Assembly: GCA_905178155.1 (NCBI GenBank)
Contig: CAJINV010000003.1
Span: 5,277,700 to 5,341,699, forward strand
Origin: Amoebophrya sp. A120
Taxonomy: Eukaryota; Sar; Dinophyceae; Syndiniales; Amoebophryaceae
Reading direction: 5' to 3'
DNA: 64,000 bases
Shown: piece after piece, positions 32,495 through 44,200 of the stretch
How the letters are laid out: every line of letters starts with the position of its first letter
How positions within the stretch are numbered: the stretch's first letter is position 1
Translations under genes and position numbers: made by a program
Notes under the pieces: model-generated
Database searches by the model: none
Seen by the model: only the letters and a program-made list of their open reading frames with translations
What the model was told of the DNA's origin: nothing

Positions 32495-35400
32495 GTTCTG
32501 CGCCCAAATCCGTTTGACGACAGCCGAGCGGGCGAGATGACGGCACAGGGCCACTGGCGCGTAGTAATCGACGAGCAGGACCACTTGAAGAACAAGCCCA
32601 ACACGGCGGCGGCGGACGGGCAGCAGTACGCAACTAACTTTGTGGCGTTCTACCTGCACCGGCGACTGTTTGGCGAAGACGTGAAAGAGATCCCCGGGGC
32701 AGCTGACGGTGTGGCGACCACGTCCGGCACTACTAGCACTTCTACTGCCGGGACTGCGACTGCCTCCAAAGGAAGCGAAAACAATAAAACGGGGTCGGCG
32801 ACCACGTCGAGCAGTGCAACCGCATCTTCAAGTGGCACCACGGCAGGTACAACTACTGCGTCGTCCTCCTCGTCCGCAGGTGCGCCGGACGAGGCGTCGT
32901 TGACGATCAGCGCGAAACTGCAGGAGCAGTACCCGGTGATTCACTTTCTGAAGCGGGGGAGCCAGACTCTGCAGGAGAAGCTGAAGCTGCTGATGTCGTT
33001 GCTGCATGATAACAACAAAAACCGGCGGCGAGAGCCCAAGGAGCTAATCGAGGCCCTGTGGTACACACTGAGCCCGGAGGAGCAGCAGCACGTGCACAAG
33101 AATTTGCCGGATTTGGCGAAGTACGCGAAAGTAGCGAAGCGACCGCGACCGGCAGCGGAGGCTGGCACTGCTGACCAACAACTACACCCGGCGAAGCTGC
33201 AAAGAGTGTCGCCCGGAGGTAGATCGGGGGTGGGCGGCGGGGGGGCCAACAAAGCAGCGCCGGGGTCGATTGCAGCAAGCAGTTCCGCGATTAGGCCGGG
33301 AACAACCTCCACTTCGACGGCCACTGCAGGTGGACTACAACAGGTCGGTCCTTCAAGGACTGCTGGCGTACTAGGCGCCCCACCACCCCCCGCGGCGACC
33401 GCGAAAGCAGCCGCACTGAGTACAAACAAAACCGAACAGCAGATCGTGGACGACGCAAATTTTGTGGTGACGGACGACGGCGTCACGACGCTGCGGGTCA
33501 TGAATCTGCCCGTGGGCGTGAAAGCCCAGGAGCTGGGGCAGGTGTTCCAGAGCTATTCTGTCCTGGGGGTCAACGTGAAGAAGTCCAAGAAAAACGACCG
33601 CTATGTCGGCTTCGTGCGCGTGGCGAACCGGCCCCAGGCCAAGCTCGCGATAGAAGCAATGGAAGCGAAGAAGCTCAAGTTCGGCGACATTCTCCTCAAC
33701 ATTGCAATCGACGAAGCCCAAACAAGGGTCGCCCAGCAGGCCGTGGAAGCCCAGAGGAAGCAGGCCGAAAGTGCCGCGTCTGGCCTCTCCAATGTCAGCA
33801 AGGAAGAGATCCAGAAAAAGGTATTTTTTCTATACTTTCATATACACGGCATGATTCGGTTTCGTTACGGTTCTTGCATCTGGTGTTACTGGTACAACGA
33901 CTGGAACTACAAGAACTTCAATTCCAACCGAAGATCAGGAGTAATCGAAATCCCCGATCTTTACTGTCTCGGAGCCGTATGTTTCTGCGCAAACAGACAC
34001 GGAAATAGAAACTGCAAGCGAAGCTTCAAGATAAACATAAGCACAAAAAATTCGAACACAGGTTTGGGTACCGCGGGTCACGTTCTCAAATCGGGTTCTG
34101 GGGATACAGATGTCACGACTAAAGTTGACCGACCAGGGTCTTGCAGAGTGGTGCCAATGGGTCCCGAAGGTTCTCACCGAGCTGGAGAAGCATAATCGAG
34201 GCAAATTAGCCAATGCAGTGCTCGATTTTTCGCACAACCAGCTAACCGACGCCGGGGTAGGACAACTGGTCGAAATGCTGAAGAAGCAGCGGGTGCACGT
34301 TGCGGACCTGTCGCTCGGTCACAATCTTCTCACAGACCAGAGCATGCGCTCCCTTGGCGAGCTGGTCACAAGCCAGACAGACCCCATGCACAAACTGGGG
34401 CTCGAATCCAACACGTTCACCGCTAAAGGCATACTTTACCTGTCGCGAAAGTTGAAAAACAACACAAACAGCAGCTATCCAAGGTATGACTACCACCTAA
34501 AGAAATCCTTTGACTTCCAACACATTCACATTCCCATAGCGATAGCAGAACAGAAGTACGATTTCAAATTCAGTTTTATGTCGTGACTCAGGTAGTTCAT
34601 GTTGTATCGAGACGCTTGCGAGACCGAGAGTATCCGTACCCGCTCCCTAGCGTTTGCGATATGAGCTGAACGTGAGCATGAGGATAAGGAGTTGAATGCA
34701 CATATAGCTTATTTGTATGAAGATACTTCTGCTACTGGCTCGAAGCTCAAATTACGTACACCTCAGGTTCGACCAGACGACGCTGAAATACGTGAGTTTT
34801 CAGCTGTCGGTCCGCGGAAACGAGAACCTAGACGCCAACGAGCTCCTCGCACTCCTGGCGCAAAATGACATTGCGCAGTGCCAAAAGTTGCAGGAAGGTC
34901 GAGGGAGCACGTCGCTAAACTGCCCTATGCTCTACCTGCCCGGCCTCACCTCCGTGGAAGTCTTAGGTTCTTAATATTGACAGCGACTCTAGTACTAGAG
35001 ATGTTCAGTTCTTTTCACGATTTCTACTCCATTATGATGATGTTTCTGTCTGTCCATAGCTGCCAGTTCAGTTTGAAATTGGAGTGCACAGACATTAACG
35101 AAGGGAATTTTTTTACTTTTCAAAACGAAAATCGGAACTACAGGTAGCGAGATGCCCACGAGAAGCAAAGCGGCCGGGCCCGCATTGATGCACCCAAATG
35201 TGGATGAGGATGTAAGTCGCGCACTGGGCCCTGAAATGATGGCAACGGTCTTCGGGAAAGCCCCTCCGGCGAAGGCGTCGGCGCACCCCGCCGGATGGCA
35301 GATGGATCCCTGGCGCAAGGGCGGTGGGGGTGCCCACCCTTCAGCAGGCTTCGGCCACGGGCACCACGCCTATCATGGCGGCTACGGCGGCGCGCATCCC

Positions 35401-35538
35401 CAGGGTGCGTATGGACTTCACCATCCCGGTGCGTACAAGGGAGCAGGGGGACACCCGGCAGCGTACAAAGGCGCCGGAAAGCGAACGGTCCGCGCAAGCG
35501 ATTTCAAACCAAACGGCAAGGGCGGCAGACTCTACTAG
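32495..35538 (+). CDS. RRM plus leucine-rich-repeat protein
   Basis: Exons 32495-33820, 34062-34483, 34767-34966 and 35144-35538 join with matching phases to at least 780 residues; all introns are GT-AG. A 5' exon is missing (see 31854-32494). After a Ser/Thr/Ala-rich part comes a helical region (LQEQYPVIHFLKRGSQTLQE, ELIEALWYTLSPEEQQHVHK), then a classical RNA-recognition motif: TLRVMNLPVGVKAQELGQVF with RNP2, RYVGFVRVANRPQAKLAIEA with RNP1. Immediately after the second exon junction leucine-rich repeats of the ribonuclease-inhibitor type begin (LKLTDQGLAEWCQWV, LDFSHNQLTDAGVGQLVEML, LSLGHNLLTDQSMRSLGELV). The tail is a Gly/His/Tyr-rich stretch (GHHAYHGGYGGAHPQGAYGL) typical of RNA-granule proteins. 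This suggests an RNA-binding scaffold. The RRM-LRR order is unusual; mRNA export factors of the TAP/NXF family combine the same domains. Confidence 0.78.
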
Positions 35539-36657
35539 AGCGGGATTCATTCTGTAATATTGTTGAAATAGGCTTAGACGGTTTAAACTGCGTAGTCGAG
35601 TAAATCTATCTATATTGAAACGCAGCCATCATCAAGAACAGGTTGTAGATGTACTTATGTATCCAAAGCACCCTCCTCGCTCTTGGTATACTACACTTGT
35701 TTTCGTCGGTGGCGGCTCAGAATCAGATGACGGAAGATCGAATCAAGCGACGATTTCACAACTGAAGCAAACATCAACGTCTGTGTAGAAAAATAACGTG
35801 TCATATGGCGAAAAGGTCAATGTCTGAATCGCCCGAACGCCCCGTTCGCATTTTCAGAGATTTTCATGAGACCCGAGCGACCCCCCTCCAGCTGGACTAG
35901 CGGTATGCGACAATAAACCTGAAAGGACGCCACGCAGGGTCGTGATTATCAGCGCTCTAGTACTGCGCGACTGATTCTCGCAGCTGTGCTGCTGAGCCCT
36001 TATTCGAATCTGATGAATTAAGGGACACGTATAATACGTGCGTACACAAATTGCAGTTGAGTGTTGTTCTAGGACAGCATGGATTTCTTTGTTGTCCAAT
36101 CATCTTCGTTTACGAGCACAAGTGCGAAGTCAGGTGGTCCTTGACACAGCATATGACACAAACGTAGTTTTATGAAGTGACTACAAATCGGTCGTTAACA
36201 TATCAACGAGAAGTCTTGATGTCAATCATTTTATACGGTTGTTGTGTAACCACACTCGTATGAATGAAAAACGACCTCGGTGAATGTTTTTTGTGACGTT
36301 TTTTCCGAGCTGATGGCTGAATGCGCGGCGATTTACGTGCTCGATATTCTTCGGTCAACATTGGTGGAGAAACCCACTGAGTACTTAAGTAACTTACTAA
36401 CCCCATTCCCACGACAACGCCGACCCACCCTCAAAGCGAAATCTCTGTAAGAATGTTCGGTCTCATCTAGCGTGATACTTACGTCTTTCTTAAAGAATCT
36501 TTTTCGTTTTCGTTACATTTTTCTTTGTTCTTTAACGATCTTCGGTATCGCCAGCGCTAGGTAGTATCTTGTTTGTTAAAGAGTAATACTCTCATTCTCC
36601 GGTCGTGAGCATATTGTCACCGTCTCTTCTAGGGAGCGGTCCTCCAGGACTTGCACG
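35539..36657. other. intergenic, about 1.1 kb
   Basis: Contains one copy (36084-36135) of a 52-bp repeat whose partner lies at 37747-37799. Otherwise nothing supported. Confidence 0.45.
36084..36135 (+). repeat. 52-bp dispersed repeat, copy 1
   Basis: TTTCTTTGTTGTCCAATCAT onward to GCGAAGTCAGGT; matches copy 2 at 37747-37799 with two or three differences. Confidence 0.8.
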
Positions 36658-37385
36658 ATGGGAAACGGGCCCTCCGGGCCTAGCGGTACGATCTTCGAGA
36701 CCGAGTACGGCCTTCCTGCGCCGGCCGATGTATGTGCGCGCGCTCTCGCCTCGCCGGACTTCTGGCGTCGAATTCGCGATTATATGGATCTCCACGCTGG
36801 CGGGCGGGAACACGTGAGTGACCCAAAGTGGGACTGGGCTCGACGCGTCACTTGGGACGGAAACGAGATCCCGGAATGTGAGCTGTCACAGGAGGTGGAG
36901 CTGGACCGTGAGTGGTTCGTCCTAATTGACCGTCGCGAGAAGGTCGGCTACTGCGGCGCCGTACTAATTCGCGGAAAGACCACCCGCCACGTGATGTTCC
37001 CAAACCAGTTCTGGGTCGAGCTGACGGTGCATACGTCCACCTGTCACGACTCCGGGATGTTCCTGCCGATGAACTTCGCGAAAGGCCCGCACGCGCGCAT
37101 GTGGACCGTGAACCTGTGGCTAGAGCCTTACGAGCTGCAAGATAGTTCGGGCGCTGCGGTCTCCACCGGAGTGGAGTCATCGAGAAGATTCCCTGCACCC
37201 GAGTCATCGAGAAGATTCACGGCTTCACCAAGAATCACTATAAGATTTGCAACTGGGACCCAGTGATGAGTCCTGCGGGGCTCCGCACGGAATTTTCTTT
37301 GTCCCGACCCGGGGAGATAGAGCGCTGGAAGGCGGCGATCCGGGAAATAGAGGAGTCTCGGACCCGGTACGCGCACGTTGACTAA
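36658..37385 (+). CDS. unknown protein split over two frames
   Basis: The frame from ATG 36658 codes for 202 residues to a TGA at 37264-37266. The 3' part of that frame loses coding character, while the -1 frame from about 37150 to a TAA at 37383-37385 reads well: VIEKIHGFTKNHYKICNWDP, FSLSRPGEIERWKAAIREIE, RTRYAHVD. A protein of about 240 residues is therefore likely, with a frame change between the TAG of the second frame near 37141 and the duplicated segment at 37168. This could be a small unrecognised intron, a sequence error, a programmed shift or a true mutation. The start MGNGPSGPS has Gly2 and could be myristoylated. The centre (REWFVLIDRREKVGYCGAVL, FWVELTVHTSTCHDSGMFLP) looks like a beta-rich domain. 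No family recognised. Confidence 0.6.
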
Positions 37386-37463
37386 ATTTCATGAGGGACC
37401 TGTCAAGGAGAGACCGTAGTGGAAGACAGACCACAATTATTTTCACTGTCAAAACGTATATTA

Positions 37464-37623
37464 TATGCAAGTTCTTCAGACTTTCTTGTCCAACCGCATA
37501 GTAACACAGAGTAATATGCAAGTTCTTCAGACTTTCTTGTCCAACCGCATAAGTAGTAACACAGAGTGATATGCAAGTTCTTCAGACTTTCTTGTCCAAC
37601 CGCATATTAGTAACACAGAATAA
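37464..37623. repeat. tandem repeat, 50-55 bp unit, three copies
   Basis: Copies start at 37464, 37514 and 37569 with ATATGCAAGTTCTTCAGACT. They differ by short insertions after CCGCATA (none, AGTA, TTA) and end in GTAACACAGA. Confidence 0.88.
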
Positions 37624-37746
37624 CGCCGAGAGGCACTCAGCCAATTGGAATTCTAGGGTCCTTCAAGCCTGGGGAAATTACGTTTGATTTTGGCAGTGCC
37701 AGTGTTCTCCTCCTCATCAGATTGATCTAGACCGCCGTGCACCAGG

Positions 37747-37799
37747 TTTTCTTTGGTGTCCAATCATCTTCGTTCACGAGCACAAGTGCGAAGTCAGGT
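37747..37799 (+). repeat. 52-bp dispersed repeat, copy 2
   Basis: Same orientation as copy 1, 1.66 kb downstream, so the pair brackets the split-frame gene at 36658-37385. Confidence 0.8.
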
Positions 37800-38520
37800 C
37801 CACCTGGCCGCTCTGAGGATACATTTTTATCAGGATGTTGACGTCGGTCTTCGATTCTTTGATATCGCATCGATTCGAAGGTTTTTCTGCGCCCGGAAGC
37901 AGAAGTACATTAGCACACACAGATATTTATTGAATTTTGAACACGTCGGTATGGTGCAAGGAAGAGCAACTGCTGTTTGACCCTAGCAAGGACCTCGGTT
38001 AAATCAGATTCGGTCGCGTGGTAGCCACCAACACAATTCCAAGAAAAGGAAGTCTCAACAATGGTATATAGCATTGCGCAACTGCTTCGTAATCGTTCGT
38101 GCTTCGTTTTGTCGTTCGTGCTCACTCTCGTTCACATCCAAAGATGAGAATTCTCGGTTTGATTTGCAGGCGTATTTGCTGGAAAGCCAAAGCAACTCGG
38201 TAGCCCAACATCAAGATGTGTTGAAGCAGCAAGTTTACCACGAAAAAACGAAGTTTACCTGAAGGAGCTAGTATCGTGTCTATCCCCGATCAGGACCCAA
38301 TCATTATCATACCCATACAGACACAAACGAAACAAACACTGTTATGAATTTTCAACAATTTTGCTTGGAGTGGTTAAAAACTGCATGATCACGTTTAATA
38401 TCCATGCATCTACTCATCATCATCTTCTACGGTTATTTTGGTAGCTTTGTTTCCATGACAGTGGCAAAAATGGCTGCAACTAAGGGCGGGCCGAAATCGA
38501 AGAGTAGGATGTGAGTGAGG

Positions 38521-40649
38521 ATGAAGTTGGAGACGAGCTCGAATTCCGAACGTGTGAAGGAACGACGGGTGCAGCGGCGGTCGCAAGGCGACAAGCGGGT
38601 GCAGGCAATCCAGGCAATGTCGAACCAATCGTTTACGCCCGCGAGCCGCGCGAGTGCGGCGGGCGCGGAGGACGCCGCGTCACGGACCCGCGGGACCACA
38701 ACCAGCAACAAGGATACCGTCCTGAGTAAGCAGCAGGTGCGGCGCGAGGTCGATCCCCGCACCGGAAAGGCGTTGCTCTACCCGGTGGGGATCGGTCGTA
38801 GCACGGGGAGCAGCGACCTTCGCAAGACGAATCCAGCAGTAGACCGCAGTAAAAATGGTTCAAGAACTACGTTCTACTCGTCTGCGAACATGCGATCGAC
38901 AGCGGCGTCCATCGGCGGGTCCTCGAGTGCTGCTAAGCGAGCCGCTCTCCCCGTGCACCACTCCAACGCGAGCAGACCGTCCCGCAGCGGCGAGGGTGGT
39001 GCACCAGCGGCGAGGGATTCGTCATACTGGCAAAGCAGCAAAGGGAGTTCTTCGCTACCCGGGGAGGTGTTGACGCAGGCTAAGAGCAGACCACAGTCCG
39101 CACCCCCGATAAACAACGTGCCCAAGGTGCAGGTTACCAAGGTCGTCAAGCAGCACGCGGCGGGACAGGACGACACTGCCATGCCACACGTGCTTTCTGC
39201 GCGCGGGCACATACCAGTTCGATTCCCCCATAAGACGAAAATAGACAAGCCGATCCGATTCTACCTAAACCTAGTGGTGATGAACAAAAAAGACTTGGTA
39301 TAGAAATTAATAACCTGCGTTTCTTGATGTTAGTTCGTATTATTCCTTTATTTCACAGAAGTCATAAAGATAATAATTTCGTATCTATGTATAGGTGGAT
39401 CGTGGACATGTTCGGGGTCAGCATATAATTACCGGTAGTGAGCGGCTTTTTTTTTTGCTGCTGGTCCTGGCTGCAGGAAACTATATGTCACTAACTGTTG
39501 CATGAGTAGGGCGGCAACGCACGACAGTAATCGTGCAAAAGAAGATCCTGGAAGAACCTACTTGAGCTACGACGTGTTCAGTTAGTGCTTCATGTTGAAA
39601 CTACTCTGAATGAAAAGAACTAGCTGGCACACTAATCGAAGTAAGTACTTCTTCTATATGGTCGACAACACATCAACTATCGATCACAGGTGAAGAAGGA
39701 GGTGGGCAAAAAAATGGAGGACGCTTGGTACGGCGGGTCGCTAACCACGAAGCTGGCGGGGTCGGCCGCGGCGCGCCTCGTCAAGGACGAAATGGTGGTG
39801 CATGGGGTGCTCGGGGAGTTTCTGAACAAGCTCCCGGAACTTTTCGTCGTGGCGGGGGTGGAGGCGGAAATCGAGCGGAAGCTGGTGGAGGGGCTGCTCG
39901 GCGTGGTTCGCATCACGGTCCTCGACGTGGAGCCGTTGACCATGACGTGGGCAGAGGCTCCGGAAAAGGCACCGCATTTGGAAAAGATGATCGACGCGTT
40001 GAAGGCTCTGAATCAGACGAAGGAACTGACCGCTCTCTGGGAGCAGATGATGCACCGGGCCAAGGTATCAAAAGGAAAAATCCCCCCTCCCCATGTCAGA
40101 GCGAAGTTTCTGATGCTGGATTTGCGTACACAAATCAGATTTGTGCTGCTGGAGAGGACTGCAGGCCCCTGTCGAGCCTGGGGAGAGAGGTTTTTGCCTA
40201 GGCGCTTAGCATGAAAAACGTCCGCACTGTAGGCCCAAGAGCATGACAAACCGCCTGCATAATGCGGCGGAGCCTGCGGGGTTGCCTTCTTGCAACACAG
40301 ATGCGATTTGTGGTCACAAATCAGCAACACAAACGCACCTCGTCAATATGGGGAGGGGGATCTTTCATTTTGATAGAAGGACGGTTTGATGCTGAAGATG
40401 GAGACCGTGCTACCCGACCAGGCCAAAGAGACGGAAAACCTGGACCTGGTCGCCATCTGCCACCACGAGGAGAACGAGGCCGAGTTCCTGTGCGAGTTTT
40501 TCGAGCGAGACACGCCAGCGGAGCGTGACGCCTTCTACAAAATTTTGCAGGAGAGGCTGGAGAAGAAAAACATTGAGCGCAAAATTAGAAAAGAACGCGG
40601 AGAATCGCCCAGGTTCGAATATAATTCACCGCGAGCTGCGTCAATATAA
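38521..40649 (+). CDS. unknown protein, two canonical exons plus an introner
   Basis: Coding parts 38521-39297, 39690-40065 and 40381-40649 join to 473 residues. The first junction is GT-AG (GACTTG|GTATAG ... ATCACAG|GTG), the second an introner. The N-terminal half is disordered and basic (VKERRVQRRSQGDKRVQAIQ, SSSAAKRAALPVHHSNASR) with a PQSAPPINNVPKVQVTKVV stretch. The C-terminal half is ordered and acidic: RFYLNLVVMNKKDL, MEDAWYGGSLTTKLAGSAAA, ELFVVAGVEAEIERKLVEGL, ICHHEENEAEFLCEFFERDT and a final charged helix. Residues in CHHEENEAEFLCEF could bind metal. The region containing LGVVRITVLDVEPLTMTWAE resembles a beta strand-helix unit. No family recognised. Confidence 0.7.
40066..40375 (+). 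mobile_element. introner, family D (copy D2)
   Basis: 310 bp, TATCAAAAGGAAAAATCCCC ... GATCTTTCATTTTGATA, with CCTCCCCAT / ATGGGGAGG just inside. Flanks CAAGG (40061-40065) and GAAGG (40376-40380), one mismatch. Shares TGCTGGATTTGCGTACACAA with the minus strand of D1. Confidence 0.9.
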
Positions 40650-41275
40650 AAGTGGCGGCAAGGTCGTAGAGTTTTGCTCGAAAAAAGATATGTACACAAC
40701 TGCCAATATCATCACCCACTTCCACATCCACTTAGTATGTCGTGAGGATTGAAAATGAAATTTTTGTAAAATATTTATATTTTGCGCATGGATCGTTCGA
40801 TGAGGACGTAAGTACACTTTTGTTGTGATTTGAAGGATGTATGCAAGTACTGTAAGCATCGAAAGAAAAAAATCCAACGACACGCCTGCCTTCGCGCCAA
40901 AAATATCGAAGTATTTTCTGTACTGTTCTGTGATCCGGAGCGGGAATGGCCTTCTCATGCTTCTTATGCGCTTTGCACATGCAAGGATCCGAAACTACGA
41001 GGCGAAAGCTGCTCATAAGCCGATCTCCAGTTTTCCGATTTTTTTTTATTTCTGATCATGTGCAGGCACGCGCCTGTCGCGAGCGACTTCGCTTCGTACT
41101 CTGAAGCCAGTTGTATCTCCGTTTCTTAAAAATCAACAGTCACTCGCTGGCCTTCAGCAGGGAGCATAAGATTGATATTGCTGATTCGTTCTTTTCTTGT
41201 TTCGCGCACTCGCACATGGTTCTCTGACGACGCGACGAAAGCGAGGTTTACTATTTCTACTTCTGAAAACAAGCC
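40650..41275. other. intergenic, about 0.63 kb
   Basis: Nothing supported. Confidence 0.4.
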
Positions 41276-44200
41276 ATGGGTCCTCATTTTGATATTTTTT
41301 TTCAAAGAGTTGTAGTTGGTTACAGTCCTTTAATTGTTTGTCTATTCGGCGCAATATGTGTGTATACGCGGTACCTCGCTCGTCCAACTGGGGGCCCCTA
41401 TCCAGCCCCACACAACGGTGGTGCGGTGCTCACGCGCGCGGCTCTGGATGCCCGCTTGGAGGACGAGGCTGCTTCCAGCCTGCAGGATGCCATCGCGTCC
41501 TACGCGGACATCCTGGTACCGAAGTCGAGCTTGGTTTCGGCATTGCAAATGCTCTTTCTGTTCCCGCCCGGAGTGTCTATCTACCCGTCGGGCTTCGGCG
41601 GTGGCCCGGCGAAAGGAAGTGTGGTGGATTTTGACGAAACGAGTGCGCTGCTGCGACTCGAGCGAATCTTGAAGCAATGCGATGGAGGCCCTGGAGGTGC
41701 CGGCACGCCTACTGCTCCGACGGTCTTGCCGTATTCTCGGGCGGTGGGTTCGTGGGGCAACGAGATTTGTGCGCGGGACGCCATTCTGGATGAGATCCGG
41801 CAAATTTCCTCGGACCTGGAGGTCGAGGTGAGCGCGAATGACACTGGGGCCTTCCACGTGGATTTCATCGGGGGCCTCATCAACGCATATGAAAACCTGA
41901 CGAACGTTGCCGTTCGCGTTTCGTCTCGAAGGCGGAACAAGATAATATTGGCACAAGAACAGGAAAAGAAAGGAGAACCTGCACAAAAGGACCTTTATTC
42001 TGCCACCAGCTTCGACGACGTCGAAAAAGATCGCAAAGGTCCTGAAACCACATCTGGCGACGAACGGAAGAACAAGGTCAGGGCAGGTGGTAACTTAAGC
42101 ACCGCGGAAAAAAATGCGAAGAAGGTCGCCTCCTCGTCGGCGGGAGTCCTTTCGCACTGCGCCCCTCCTTACGCTATTCTGCTCGGCTCCCATTTCGATT
42201 CCGCGCCTGGCTCACCTGGCGCCTCGGATGCGCTGGCACTTGTGGCGCTGCTGCTCGAAATTTTGCGCGTAATAACGCAGTTTGACGTTCCAGCGAATTT
42301 ACTGAGAAACGTGGACGCGATTTTTCTGTTTAACGGGGCGGAGGAAGTGATTCTCAGTGGCGCGCACTCCTTATCCAACAGAAAAATACGACCATAATAA
42401 ATTACAGGACAAAAAATACGATTTGCGTCACTAAATTTCTGTCACTAAAAGAGAGGCAATATAATAAATTCTGTCATGCAGAATGCAGTGACGAGTTTGT
42501 GGTGCTAGTTGGCGACTAGAGATTTTTTTGATTTTGAAAGAGACAGAGAGGTACCAAAAGCTAGAAAGTTTACCAGCATGCTGAACGGCCGAGGAACATG
42601 AAGAGAGCTGCTTTCTTCTAAAAACCGTAGCACGCTCGTTTTTTCCGGTATTACGCGCGTGTTTTTCTGTTGGGTACTCGTTTGTGCGGAACCATCGGTG
42701 GGGGCGGCACATCTGCGGTTTCATCAACGCGGAATCGGTGGGCAGCGGAGGGCGGGAGCAGGCCAAGTTTCAGTCGCGGGGACACGCGTGGGTGGTCGAG
42801 AGTTACGCCCGCGCGGTGCGCGAACCCAACTTCAACGGCATCACCCAGTTTGTGTGGGGGGACTCGGGAATCATTCCGGGGGAGACCGATGCCCGGATTT
42901 TCCGCGATTTCGGGCACTGGCCAGGGGCGGACATGGCTTCGCTGGGGAACGGGTACGTTTACCACACTAACCAAGACACGTTCCAGCACCTGTGGAACGT
43001 GCGGGGAGACCTGCTCATCTACGGTCGCAACGTGCTAGCGCAGTTTCGGAGTATGGCTCTCTACATCCAGGAGCAAGAGGTGGCCCTGGCAGCGGTCCCG
43101 CTTTCTGGGGGAGAGGACGGATATAATCATGATAAACCAGAACACGATGATCATCATGCGGATGAAGACGAGCATCGCGGCAGAAAGGTCGCTAGCGGAC
43201 CAGGTCGTGCCTTGTTTGCGGAAGTAGACATGTCGGAAGAAGATGTTGTTGAAAATGGGACCACTGCTGCAAGCCGCACCGCACGATTTGAGAATTTCTT
43301 GCACTTGTTTGCGATCTACTACGACGATAGGCACTCGAGCCAGGTGTGGGGATGGGTGCTGACCGTGATCATTCTTCAATGCTCACTCGCGGTCCAGCTT
43401 GCACGAAAATTCTCGAACAAGGGAAAAAAGACCGAAACACAGTCGGAGCACGCCACCACGACGACCTTTGCTGTGGTCGAAGTTGCGTTTCCCTTCCTGG
43501 AATCGATTGCAACCCGTGCAGCTGGGCTGGTTTTGCGGCTCGTCCTCCTGCTGCTTTTTGGTGCCCTGTTTCCGGTCATTACGTTGGACTTCTGGGGGTA
43601 CACGCACAGCTATTTTGCGCAGCCGCTCCTACTCATGCTTTTATACGTGCTTCCGATTTGCTTGTTTGCGGACGTCGTATTTCGCATGCGCAGTGCTGGT
43701 GCCTCATGTGGTAGTACGAGTTGGAAGGCGTCAAGTCAAGATGGTCTCGGTCCGCAGCAAGATGGAAGATCTCTCGCCCAGGAGGACCAGGACCACCTGT
43801 CTGCGGATCATGTTGAGGAAAACAACAACACAAGTACAACATCCGAGAACAGCAACATCGCCCCGCTTCTTCGCGCGAAGGAGGACTACGGGGCGCTGGG
43901 GTTCGTTTTGGGCAGCGCGTTCCTACTTCGTTCCTTCACCGCCCTTATCAAATGTAAAAATGTCTGGGTCTGGAAGAGTCCATGTTTGTCATGCGTGTCT
44001 GGCATGACTCTCAAATCTGTCATGCACGTTACCAAAGAGCGCCACTTTTCTGTCATGCAGAAACGCAGTTTGTCATGCAGAATAGGCAACACGTAGAAGC
44101 TCAGAAACTTCTCATGCTGAGCCAGCACTTGTGGCTTCCTCATGATATGCCACCCAGCATCACAAGTTTCCAGACCCAGACATTTTTACATTTGGTAGCC

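Larger units (their letters stand above)
37386..38520. other. intergenic, about 1.1 kb
   Basis: Holds a three-copy tandem repeat (37464-37623) and copy 2 of the 52-bp repeat (37747-37799). The 3' end may hold untranslated sequence of the next gene, including ATG 38470 followed by an in-frame TGA. Confidence 0.45.
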
